From assembly GCA_030706015.1 (NCBI GenBank), contig JAUZPI010000002.1, positions 94,510 to 158,509 of the forward strand: DNA of 64,000 nt, read 5' to 3'. This document shows, piece by piece, positions 1 to 7,325 of this stretch. Both the position numbers and the translations under genes were made by a program. The stretch's first letter is position 1, and every line of letters begins with the position of its first letter. Source of the stretch: Bacillota bacterium (lineage in GTDB: Bacteria; Bacillota; Clostridia; Clostridiales; Clostridiaceae). Under the pieces are notes generated by a model. It searched no databases, was not told where the DNA came from, and saw nothing but the letters and a program-made list of their open reading frames with translations.

Positions 1-1
1 C

Positions 2-322
2 TATAAGGTGTTCCTAGAATTTAATAAGGAAGTAATCAATGGAGATAATTTTGCTATCAGCGAAATAGTAAAATATGATTATTTATCCTTCAATAAAAAG
101 AAGTGGGTTCCTGATTTTCTTACAAGAGAAATAGATAAAAGTATAGAAAGATTAGTAATTGAAAAAATAAAGGCAGGAGAATTAAGTGCTAGCAAAAATA
201 TACATATCGAAAAGTTTTTTATAGACATATTAGCTTTTGTCGAGAGAGGTATAGTTCAGAAAGAAGGGCATTATATTCTATTTGATGATGTAAGTGGTAA
301 CATTATAGATTTACACAAATAA
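2..322 (+). CDS. C-terminal fragment of a probable B12-binding radical SAM protein (DUF4080-like)
   Basis: The reading frame is open from the left edge of the window, so this is the last ~106 codons of a longer gene. The stretch around DYLSFNKKKWVPDF resembles the C-terminal DUF4080 region of clostridial B12-binding-domain radical SAM proteins, where a LKFDYL..K motif occurs. No radical SAM CxxxCxxC motif is in the visible part. A GTG at 8 could be read as a start but has no ribosome binding site. The family assignment is from memory of the tail only and is moderate; the function of these enzymes is mostly unknown. It is followed directly by a repeat-rich noncoding region. Confidence 0.5.
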   Translation, partial: YKVFLEFNKEVINGDNFAISEIVKYDYLSFNKKKWVPDFLTREIDKSIERLVIEKIKAGELSASKNIHIEKFFIDILAFVERGIVQKEGHYILFDDVSGNIIDLHK

Positions 323-490
323 ACCCTCTCAACCTCAGGTTGAGCCTTCATTCATTAACAAATATATAGTATACAGTACCTATTGGTACTCTATATCTAC
401 AGAGATATCATACACGAATAATCTCTCCCAATCTAAGATTGAGCTTTTATTCGTATTCTGTAGGCAGTCACTGTACTACAGAATTTTTTT
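321..490 (+). ncRNA. Candidate small RNA made of repeated hairpins, ending in a terminator
   Basis: This stretch holds two copies of a ~38-nt unit (321-359 and 417-456). Each has a CTC-rich start, a short hairpin such as CAATCTAAGATTG or CAACCTCAGGTTG, then GAGC and TTCATTC or TTTATTC. Between them is a hairpin ATATCTACAGAGATAT (about 394-409). It ends with a rho-independent terminator at 456-490. The same unit occurs three times at 14,622-14,980, again with a T-run at the end. The layout of repeated short hairpins plus a terminator suggests a regulatory RNA; I cannot tell whether it is independent or the 3' tail of the upstream transcript. Confidence 0.45.
456..490 (+). terminator. Rho-independent terminator
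   Basis: Perfect 8-bp stem TTCTGTAG / CTACAGAA (456-463 and 476-483) followed by seven T residues. Confidence 0.8.
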
Positions 491-495
491 ACCTA

Positions 496-524
496 TTGTC
501 ATAAAATTCTCAACGTGGTATTAT
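496..524 (+). promoter_or_regulatory. Sigma-A type promoter of the nad operon
   Basis: TTGTCA at 496-501 and TATTAT at 519-524 with a 17-base spacer. The operator at 539-550 lies just downstream, where a bound repressor would block initiation or clearance. Confidence 0.6.
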
Positions 525-538
525 ATTATTTAAAATTA

Positions 539-556
539 GTGTATATACACCTGTAG
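539..556. promoter_or_regulatory. Candidate NiaR operator of nadABC
   Basis: Perfect 12-bp palindrome GTGTATATACAC (539-550) followed by CTGTAG. Its core TGTATATACA recurs in the palindrome upstream of the niacin transporter at 3647-3658. NiaR is the known niacin-responsive repressor of NAD genes in many Firmicutes; assignment to NiaR is inference. Confidence 0.5.
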
Positions 557-581
557 TGATTAAGTATAAGGAGTGTAAAGT

Positions 582-1490
582 ATGATACAAGATTTGACAA
601 CAGAAATACTTAGATTAAAAGAGGAAAAAGATGCAGTAATATTAGCTCATTACTATCAAGTGCCTGAAGTTCAGGAAATAGCTGATTATGTGGGTGACTC
701 GTATTATTTAAGCAAAATAGCTAAAGATGCAAAGCAGAATACAATTGTATTTTGTGGAGTTAGATTTATGGCTGAAAGTGCAAAAATTTTATCACCAAAT
801 AAGACAGTATTACTTCCAGCAGCTGAAGCAGGATGTCCTATGGCCAATATGGCAAGTGCTAGTGCATTATTAAAGATGAAAGAAGAGTATCCTAATGCAA
901 AGGTTGTGTGTTATATTAACTCGACTACAGAAGTAAAGGCAGTTTCAGATGTTTGCTGTACATCATCAAATGCTTTAAATATAATCAACAATATTGAAGA
1001 GGAAGAAATTATATTCTTACCTGACAAAAATTTAGGTGGACATATACAAAAACTAGTTCCACATAAGAAGATGATTCTTTGGGATGGATGCTGCGTTACT
1101 CATAATAAAATTTACAAGAAACAAATAGAGGCTCTTAAAGAATTTTATCCTGGAGCAAAAGTATTGGTTCATCCTGAATGTACAGAAGAGATTAGGGATA
1201 TGGCAGATTTTATTGGAAGTACAGGAGAAATTATAAAGTTTGGAACTGAGGATTCTTCGGACAAGTTCATAATAGTTACTGAAATAGGAGTATTACATGA
1301 GCTTGAAAAAAGAAATCCAAATAAAAAATTCTACGCTCCAGATAATATGGTATGTCCTAATATGAAGAAAACTGGTTTAGAAGATGTTTATAATGCACTA
1401 AAGGAAATGAAGAACGTAATTACTATAGATGAAGACATTAGAGTAAAAGCTTATAATGCCTTAAACAATATGCACCTACTTGGGAGATGA
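582..1490 (+). CDS. nadA: Quinolinate synthase NadA
   Basis: NadA condenses iminoaspartate with dihydroxyacetone phosphate to quinolinate, the second step of de novo NAD synthesis, using a [4Fe-4S] cluster. At 302 residues it is the usual short NadA form. The three cluster ligands are visible: Cys85 in AEAGCPMA, Cys170 in WDGCCVTH and Cys258 in MVCPNMK. The start ATG has GGAG 5' of it. It is the first gene of nadA-nadB-nadC, with only 6 bases to nadB, and sits behind a promoter with a NiaR-like operator. Identification is firm. Confidence 0.96.
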   Translation: MIQDLTTEILRLKEEKDAVILAHYYQVPEVQEIADYVGDSYYLSKIAKDAKQNTIVFCGVRFMAESAKILSPNKTVLLPAAEAGCPMANMASASALLKMKEEYPNAKVVCYINSTTEVKAVSDVCCTSSNALNIINNIEEEEIIFLPDKNLGGHIQKLVPHKKMILWDGCCVTHNKIYKKQIEALKEFYPGAKVLVHPECTEEIRDMADFIGSTGEIIKFGTEDSSDKFIIVTEIGVLHELEKRNPNKKFYAPDNMVCPNMKKTGLEDVYNALKEMKNVITIDEDIRVKAYNALNNMHLLGR

Positions 1491-1496
1491 TTATAA

Positions 1497-2798
1497 ATGG
1501 ATATATGTACAGATGTGTTGATTGTAGGTAGTGGAGTTGCCGGGCTATATGCGGCACTTAATTTAAGCTCAAGATTAAATGTAACGCTAATTACAAAGAC
1601 CACTGTAGATGAATGTAACACTTATCTTGCACAGGGTGGAATTTCTACCGCAAGAAACAAACAAGATGAACCATTATTTATTGATGATACTTTAAGGGCA
1701 GGAGTTTATAAGAATGACATAAATGCTGTTAAGGTGTTAGCAGAGGAATCTATGGATAACATAGAGAACCTTGTAAATTATGGTGTGGCTTTTGATTTGT
1801 GCGAGAATGGTTATGAATACACAAGAGAGGGAGCTCACAGTGTAAATAGAATAGTTCACTGTGCAGATGAAACGGGCAGAAAAGTCTTTGAAGCTTTATG
1901 GGCTTCTGTGAAGAAAAAAAAGAATGTAACCATATATCAAAATACTGAGCTGATAGATATTATAAGGCAAGGTAATATTTGCTGCGGTTCAGTTACTATC
2001 AGTAACGGAAAGATATTAAATATCCATGCAAAGGCAACCATACTGGCCAGCGGCGGTATTGGCGGATTGTTTAAAAATTCTACCAATCAGAGAACGGTTA
2101 CTGGTGATGGCATTGCTATTGCTATAAGAAATAATATAGCATTAAAGGATTTGGAATATATTCAATTCCACCCAACGGCCCTATATGAAGTAAGTCCTCA
2201 TAAAAAGAGATTTCTTATATCGGAATCTGTTAGGGGAGAAGGCGGTAAATTAATAAACTCCAAGGGTGAGAGATTTATTGATGAACTGCTTCCTAGAAAT
2301 GTAGTGGCAAATGCTATATATGAGGAAGAAAATAGGACTAAATCTCCTTATGTGTTCTTGGATATTTCAGCTATGAAGGGAGAATTTATAGTTAATAGAT
2401 TTCCACTTATATACTCTGAGTGTAAAAAGAGGGGAATAGATATTACAAAACAATTCATACCAGTGACCCCCGTACAGCATTATTTTATGGGGGGAATACA
2501 GGTAGATACATTTTCGCGTACATCAATGGAAAATCTATTTGCCTGCGGAGAGGTCAGTTGTACAGGTGTACATGGTGCTAACAGATTGGCATCAAACTCT
2601 CTTCTTGAAGGTCTGGTTTTTTCAAGAAGAGCAGCAAAATTTATTAATGATAATATACACTCAATAGATATTAAAATCACACAGAGTTCCTTAGGTTTAG
2701 ATGAGGTTCAAGAATTGAAGCGTGAGAATAGAAGCCTTGCAATAAACAAATTTAAATTATTAGTGGAGGATAAAGCTGATGAACTGGTTAGTTGTTGA
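1497..2798 (+). CDS. nadB: L-aspartate oxidase NadB
   Basis: NadB oxidises L-aspartate to iminoaspartate, feeding NadA; in anaerobes fumarate can be the electron acceptor. The N-terminal FAD-binding motif GSGVAGLYAA lies at residues 11-20. Family signatures include HPTALYE, SESVRGEGG, DELLPRNVVANA and GVHGANRLASNSLLEGLVF. At 433 residues it is shorter than the ~510-540 of enterobacterial NadB, lacking most of the C-terminal helical domain, which is common in clostridia. Its end overlaps the start of nadC by 20 bases, so the two are translationally coupled. Confidence 0.95.
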   Translation: MDICTDVLIVGSGVAGLYAALNLSSRLNVTLITKTTVDECNTYLAQGGISTARNKQDEPLFIDDTLRAGVYKNDINAVKVLAEESMDNIENLVNYGVAFDLCENGYEYTREGAHSVNRIVHCADETGRKVFEALWASVKKKKNVTIYQNTELIDIIRQGNICCGSVTISNGKILNIHAKATILASGGIGGLFKNSTNQRTVTGDGIAIAIRNNIALKDLEYIQFHPTALYEVSPHKKRFLISESVRGEGGKLINSKGERFIDELLPRNVVANAIYEEENRTKSPYVFLDISAMKGEFIVNRFPLIYSECKKRGIDITKQFIPVTPVQHYFMGGIQVDTFSRTSMENLFACGEVSCTGVHGANRLASNSLLEGLVFSRRAAKFINDNIHSIDIKITQSSLGLDEVQELKRENRSLAINKFKLLVEDKADELVSC

Positions 2799-3627
2799 CG
2801 AGATAATAAAAAATGCTCTTGTTGAAGACGGTGCCTATGATGATATAACTACAAATTCAATAATGAGTAAAGATGACACCTGTACAGTAGATTTGATTGC
2901 CAAGGAAGAAGGTATTATTGCAGGTATAGAAGTGTTTAGAAGAGTTTTTACGCTTTTAGGAAATGTTGAAGTGGAATTTCTTGTAAATGAAGGGGATAAA
3001 GTAAGTTATTCTCAGCTTATAGGGAAAATAAAAGGAAGTACTAAGAATGTACTTACTGGAGAAAGAGTGGCATTAAACTTAATTCAAAGAATGAGCGGGG
3101 TAGCTACACTTACTAGAAAATTTGCAGATAAATTAGATGGAACAAAGGCTAAGCTTTTGGATACAAGAAAAACTACTCCAGGTCTTAGAATTTTGGAGAA
3201 GTATTCTGTTACCGTTGGCGGCGGTTGTAATCATAGATATAATCTAGCAGATGGAGTATTAATTAAGGATAACCATATAGATGCAGCAGGAGGAATAACA
3301 CAGGCTATTGAGATGGCTAGAAAAAGTGTCTCCTTTGTAAGAAAGCTAGAAGTAGAGGTTGAGAGCTTAGAACAGTTACAAGAAGCCCTGGAAGCCAAAG
3401 CTGATATTATAATGCTGGATAATATGGACTTAGCTACTATGAAAAAAGCTGTAGAACTTACAAATGGAAGAGCAATTCTTGAGGCATCTGGAAATGTAAG
3501 CTTAGACACAATTAGAGATATAGCTCTTACTGGAGTTGACTATATTTCCTCAGGATCTTTGACTCACTCTTATACAGCTTTAGATTTAAGTATGAAGAAC
3601 TTGAAAAGAATTGACATTTACAATTAA
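2779..3627 (+). CDS. nadC: Nicotinate-nucleotide pyrophosphorylase (quinolinate phosphoribosyltransferase) NadC
   Basis: NadC converts quinolinate and PRPP to nicotinate mononucleotide with loss of CO2, completing the de novo branch started by NadA and NadB. The 282-residue length is standard. Signatures seen are TGERVALNLIQRMSGVAT, DTRKTTPGLR, KYSVTVGGGCNHR and GVLIKDNH, which carry the substrate-binding Arg, Lys and His residues. It overlaps nadB by 20 bases and shares its transcript. Confidence 0.96.
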   Translation: MNWLVVDEIIKNALVEDGAYDDITTNSIMSKDDTCTVDLIAKEEGIIAGIEVFRRVFTLLGNVEVEFLVNEGDKVSYSQLIGKIKGSTKNVLTGERVALNLIQRMSGVATLTRKFADKLDGTKAKLLDTRKTTPGLRILEKYSVTVGGGCNHRYNLADGVLIKDNHIDAAGGITQAIEMARKSVSFVRKLEVEVESLEQLQEALEAKADIIMLDNMDLATMKKAVELTNGRAILEASGNVSLDTIRDIALTGVDYISSGSLTHSYTALDLSMKNLKRIDIYN

Positions 3628-3646
3628 CAATCCTTTGTGTATACTG

Positions 3647-3658
3647 CTGTATATACAG
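3647..3658. promoter_or_regulatory. Candidate NiaR operator of niaX
   Basis: Perfect 12-bp palindrome CTGTATATACAG, sharing the core TGTATATACA with the site before nadA. It sits 21 bases before the transporter start, suggesting joint control by nicotinate status. Confidence 0.5.
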
Positions 3659-3679
3659 TTATATATGGAGGTTGAATAA

Positions 3680-4189
3680 ATGAAATTAGCAGTAAGAAAA
3701 CTAACATTTTCAGCGCTTTTAACAGCACTCGCAATTATAATACCAGTTGTATTTGGTCCATTTCTAAGAGTTACTTTTCCGCCTTTTACAGCAACACTAG
3801 GGGCTCATGTACCTATGTTTCTGGCAATGCTTGTGGGACCTGAGGCAGCAGTAGCTGTTGGGGTGGGTTCACTTATAGGATTTATGTTAACTTCTACTTC
3901 AGTAGTTGCAGCAAGAGCATTTATGCACACATTTGTTGGACTAGTTGGTGCCCTTCTTATAAAAAGAGGAGTATCCATAAAGAAGGTAGTTGTAATAACA
4001 GCTCCTATACATGCCGTATTAGAGGCACTAGTGGTTATACCTTTTGGATATAAGATGTATCAATCTTTGGTTTTAGTTGGAGTAGGTACAATAATACATC
4101 ATTTTATAGACGCAGTTATTGCTTTTGCATTAGCAGCAGCTATAGAAAGAGCATTAAGAATTAAACTAGTAAAGATGTTTGAAGCATAA
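3680..4189 (+). CDS. niaX: ECF transporter S component, niacin-specific (NiaX-like)
   Basis: A 169-residue, very hydrophobic protein with about five or six predicted membrane segments, the size and pattern of substrate-binding S components of energy-coupling-factor transporters. The N-terminus (KLTFSALLTALAIIIPVVF) and the segment after GAHVPMFLAMLVGP match the NiaX family as I know it. The neighbouring NAD genes and the shared palindromic operator support niacin as the substrate. The ECF ATPases and T component must come from elsewhere. A strong terminator follows. Confidence 0.85.
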   Translation: MKLAVRKLTFSALLTALAIIIPVVFGPFLRVTFPPFTATLGAHVPMFLAMLVGPEAAVAVGVGSLIGFMLTSTSVVAARAFMHTFVGLVGALLIKRGVSIKKVVVITAPIHAVLEALVVIPFGYKMYQSLVLVGVGTIIHHFIDAVIAFALAAAIERALRIKLVKMFEA

Positions 4190-4200
4190 TAAAAAATATA

Positions 4201-4243
4201 AAGCAAGTGACTCTTAGCTGACTGAGAGTCACTTGCTTTTTTT
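4201..4243 (+). terminator. Terminator of the nad/niaX region
   Basis: Stem AAGCAAGTGACTC / GAGTCACTTGCTT with a seven-T tail. Confidence 0.9.
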
Positions 4244-4326
4244 ACTCTATAGTAAAATATAGATAAATATGGTACTATTTTAATGTTAATCTCAAATTAT
4301 AAATAAAAGTGTATGGAGGTAATAAC

Positions 4327-4695
4327 ATGTATTATAAATTAAAACTTAAGGAGTATCTTATATTATTAGTATTAATAGTTGCTGGTTATATTTTTACTGT
4401 TAGTCAAAAATATTATATACCGGAGAAACTAAGACCATTTACTCTATTAATCGCAGTTATACTAATCTTTATATGTTTCTTTTATATTGTAAAACCTAAG
4501 ACTATATTTAAGTTAAGCAGATATTTAAGTCTATTGTGTGGTTTAATAATTGGAATCATTATAATAATACAGCATATAATTATTTCCTTTGATATTACCT
4601 ATAAAGCAGGAATAATATTTATAGTAACAATAGTTTGTCCGTTTATTTCAGGTCTTATATACAATTTGATTGTGAGGAGAAAGCATAATGAGTAA
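4327..4695 (+). CDS. Hypothetical membrane protein
   Basis: A 122-residue protein with about four hydrophobic segments and basic ends. The start at 4327 is chosen because GGAGG lies seven to eleven bases before it; an earlier GTG at 4309 would include that site. It overlaps the next gene by 8 bases, so the two are probably co-translated. I do not recognise a family. Confidence 0.65.
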   Translation: MYYKLKLKEYLILLVLIVAGYIFTVSQKYYIPEKLRPFTLLIAVILIFICFFYIVKPKTIFKLSRYLSLLCGLIIGIIIIIQHIIISFDITYKAGIIFIVTIVCPFISGLIYNLIVRRKHNE

Positions 4696-5227
4696 ACGAT
4701 CTATCGGAATTTCAATAATTATGTTATTAGTATTGTTCTTGGCATATAGCACAATTGGTGTTGGTGTGACCATATTTATTTTAGCAATTATCTTTTTAGT
4801 ACAAGCTACATTATTTACTATCAAACCAGAATTCCATGACAAATTCATAGAATTTATGAATCCAGCGCTTTATGATATATATAAGGAAAAAGGTGCAGAC
4901 TTTATTGGAAAAAAAAGAAGAATCAATATCATATGTTACTATATCCTCTCTGTTTTATTTATTTTTAATTCTATAATGCAAATGAAGATATCCAGGAGAT
5001 TAGGGACACAACCTTTGTTTAACTATAAAGATTATTTAATAATCGCAGTGATAATGATACCTTTAGCTGTTGTTGTAGGTTATGTTAGCAGGTTTATTCT
5101 AAAGAAATCAAAAACTGCTAGTGAAGATTTAGCATGGAATTTAATACTGGGTATTGGAATTGCTGCCGTTGTAATTATTGTCACGGGTATTTACTTTTTA
5201 CACTTTATATTCAGTATAATATCCTAG
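4688..5227 (+). CDS. Hypothetical membrane protein
   Basis: A 179-residue protein with two N-terminal membrane segments, a central soluble part containing IEFMNPALYDIYKEKG, and three further hydrophobic segments. It overlaps the previous membrane protein gene by 8 bases and both probably act together. No known domain is recognised. The ~160 bases that follow hold a short in-frame relic (about 5272-5343, ending CINEFGYL then stop) without a start. Confidence 0.65.
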   Translation: MSKRSIGISIIMLLVLFLAYSTIGVGVTIFILAIIFLVQATLFTIKPEFHDKFIEFMNPALYDIYKEKGADFIGKKRRINIICYYILSVLFIFNSIMQMKISRRLGTQPLFNYKDYLIIAVIMIPLAVVVGYVSRFILKKSKTASEDLAWNLILGIGIAAVVIIVTGIYFLHFIFSIIS

Positions 5228-5391
5228 AAGGAAAAAAAGAGAGATTTGAGGATATCAAATAAAAAACTCAAAACTAACAATATCAGTTTTGCTGACACTG
5301 ATGAAGTTGTTAGCAGGTGTATTAATGAATTTGGATACTTATAAATTATGTGAGATACGAAAGTTATTTTGTTCATTAAAGGGGGGAAAAT

Positions 5392-6210
5392 ATGTTTGGA
5401 GCAATTGCAGGAGATGTAATTGGGTCAACCTATGAATGGCATAATGTAAAAAATATAGAATTTGAACTTTTTAGTAGAGAATCTAGGTTTACTGATGACA
5501 CTGTTATGACAATAGCTGTGGCAGAGGCAATTTTGAATAAAAGAAAGTTTAAAAATCCTTTCAAGGATAATGCTCATTCAAAAGAAGCTTATGCATACGC
5601 CTTGAAAGCCTATGGAAAAAGGCATCCTAATGCTGGTTATGGTAATATGTTTAATGAATGGTTATCTGCCAAATCTATCAAACCCTACAATAGCTTTGGT
5701 AACGGATCAGCTATGAGGGTTAGCCCAGTTGGATTTGCCTTTAACTCAATTGAGGAAGTTTTGAAAGAGGCAAAGAGAAGTGCCATGGTAACTCATAATC
5801 ATAAGCAGGGGATTAGGGGAGCCCAGTCTATTGCTGGTGCCGTATATTTTGCTAGAATAGGCAAGGATAAAAGCTTTATAAAAAACTTTATACAGCACAA
5901 TTTTAAATATAATCTTGAATTTACACTTGATGAAATAAGAGAAGGATATGCATTTGACTCCAGCTGCCAAGGCTCAGTACCACAAGCAATTGTCGCTTTT
6001 TTAGAATCAGAAGATTATGAAGATGCTATTCGAAAAGCAATATCAATAGGTGGTGATAGCGATACTATTGCATGTATGACGGGAGGAATAGCCCAAGCTT
6101 ATTATAGGAAAATTCCAAAGATAATAGTAGACCAGGTGATGCTTCGTTTGGATTCAGGATTTAAAGAGGTTATCAGACAATTTAATAGTAAATATGATAT
6201 ACAATACTAG
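5392..6210 (+). CDS. ADP-ribosylglycohydrolase family protein
   Basis: Members remove ADP-ribose from proteins or hydrolyse related ADP-ribosyl conjugates using a dinuclear magnesium site. The N-terminal GAIAGDVIGSTYEW, FTDDTVMTIAVAEAI and C-terminal IGGDSDTIACMTGGIAQAYY motifs supply the metal-binding Asp, Thr and Ser residues. Length of 272 residues fits the family. GGGGGG-type ribosome binding site precedes the ATG. It stands alone, ending at a bidirectional terminator shared with the opposite-strand reductase. The physiological substrate is unknown. Confidence 0.88.
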   Translation: MFGAIAGDVIGSTYEWHNVKNIEFELFSRESRFTDDTVMTIAVAEAILNKRKFKNPFKDNAHSKEAYAYALKAYGKRHPNAGYGNMFNEWLSAKSIKPYNSFGNGSAMRVSPVGFAFNSIEEVLKEAKRSAMVTHNHKQGIRGAQSIAGAVYFARIGKDKSFIKNFIQHNFKYNLEFTLDEIREGYAFDSSCQGSVPQAIVAFLESEDYEDAIRKAISIGGDSDTIACMTGGIAQAYYRKIPKIIVDQVMLRLDSGFKEVIRQFNSKYDIQY

Positions 6211-6261
6211 GAGGTATATTAGTATTAGAATATAATTAAATATTAAGTGTTGAACTCAAAT

Positions 6262-6302
6262 AAGCCGCTATGCAGTTGTAATTACATAGCGGCTTGCTTT
6301 AT
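6262..6302. terminator. Bidirectional terminator
   Basis: Stem AAGCCGCTATG / CATAGCGGCTT between convergent genes, with T-rich sequence on the right and A-rich on the left. Confidence 0.85.
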
Positions 6303-7129
6303 TTTATTAGTTCCATATACTTTTTAAGACTCTCTTCCCAGTTTGGCAGTTCAAGGTTAAAACAGTTTTTTAGCATTATAGTACTTACAGCAGAATATTT
6401 TGGTCTTTGAGCTTTGAGGGATAGAAAGTTTTGGGGGAGTTCAAGAACGCTTTTTTCTACTCCAGAATTGTTAAGAATACCTTGAACCCAATGGCTTTTC
6501 GTAATTGGGTGTGGACTAGCACAGTTGTAAATGCCGTATAAATTTGAATTCATCATTACATTTATGCAGTTTGATAAATCTTCGATATAGGTTGGATTAC
6601 CTATTTCATCGCTGCATACAAATACGGGTATATTTTTATTTTTAATTATTTTCTTTACAAAACAATCCTCGTCGCCAAATAACCACCCTATTCTTAAAAT
6701 GAAAAACTTACTACACACGGTTCTGATAAGTTTTTCACCAGCTAATTTAGTTTTTCCGTATACGTTTACAGGGTTGCATTCGTCTGTTTCATAATAAGGT
6801 GTGTTTTTTGAATCGCCATAAACTGAACTAGTAGACATGTAGAATATAGGTATGTTTAATAAACTGCAGGCATGAGCTACATTCAAGGTTCCGATAGTAT
6901 TAATAGTATAAGCATCCGTTTCATTAGCTTCACAGGAATCTATATTATCCATGGACTCAGCATGAATTACAATATTTGGTGAAATATTTGCAATTATATC
7001 AAGTACCGCTGATTTCTTTGTTACATCCAGATTGTCCATTGAAAAATCATAAATCTTATGTTCTGATTTTAAGGAGCTTGTTAAGTATTTACCAATGCCA
7101 TGGTCCGCACCCGTAATTAGTATGTTCAT
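6299..7129 (-). CDS. NAD-dependent epimerase/dehydratase, dTDP-4-dehydrorhamnose reductase-like
   Basis: A 276-residue extended short-chain dehydrogenase. The N-terminus MNILITGADHGIGKYL is the nucleotide-binding glycine motif, and the catalytic YxxxK is in VYGKTKLAGEK. STSSVYGD supplies the active-site Ser. The organisation resembles RfbD, the last enzyme of dTDP-L-rhamnose synthesis, but no other rhamnose genes are near, so the substrate is uncertain. It is monocistronic and faces the ADP-ribosylglycohydrolase gene. Confidence 0.8.
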   Translation of the reverse strand: MNILITGADHGIGKYLTSSLKSEHKIYDFSMDNLDVTKKSAVLDIIANISPNIVIHAESMDNIDSCEANETDAYTINTIGTLNVAHACSLLNIPIFYMSTSSVYGDSKNTPYYETDECNPVNVYGKTKLAGEKLIRTVCSKFFILRIGWLFGDEDCFVKKIIKNKNIPVFVCSDEIGNPTYIEDLSNCINVMMNSNLYGIYNCASPHPITKSHWVQGILNNSGVEKSVLELPQNFLSLKAQRPKYSAVSTIMLKNCFNLELPNWEESLKKYMELIK

Positions 7130-7325
7130 TTATATATCCCCCCGTTTACTTTATTCACTTGATATTGAAATTATATGAATGAAATTAGATAAATAATACA
7201 AATTTTAAATGAATATACGAATAAAAATATTTATAAATTATAGTCTGATGCTGTGTTCCAATATTTACAATGAGGTATAATAGTGATATAATCTTTGTTC
7301 ACATAATTTGTTGGAGGAAAATAAA

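Noticed and set aside
5272..5343. Short in-frame stretch ending CINEFGYL before the ADP-ribosylglycohydrolase gene
   Set aside because: No start codon or ribosome binding site and too short to assign; possibly a gene relic but not reportable as a gene.
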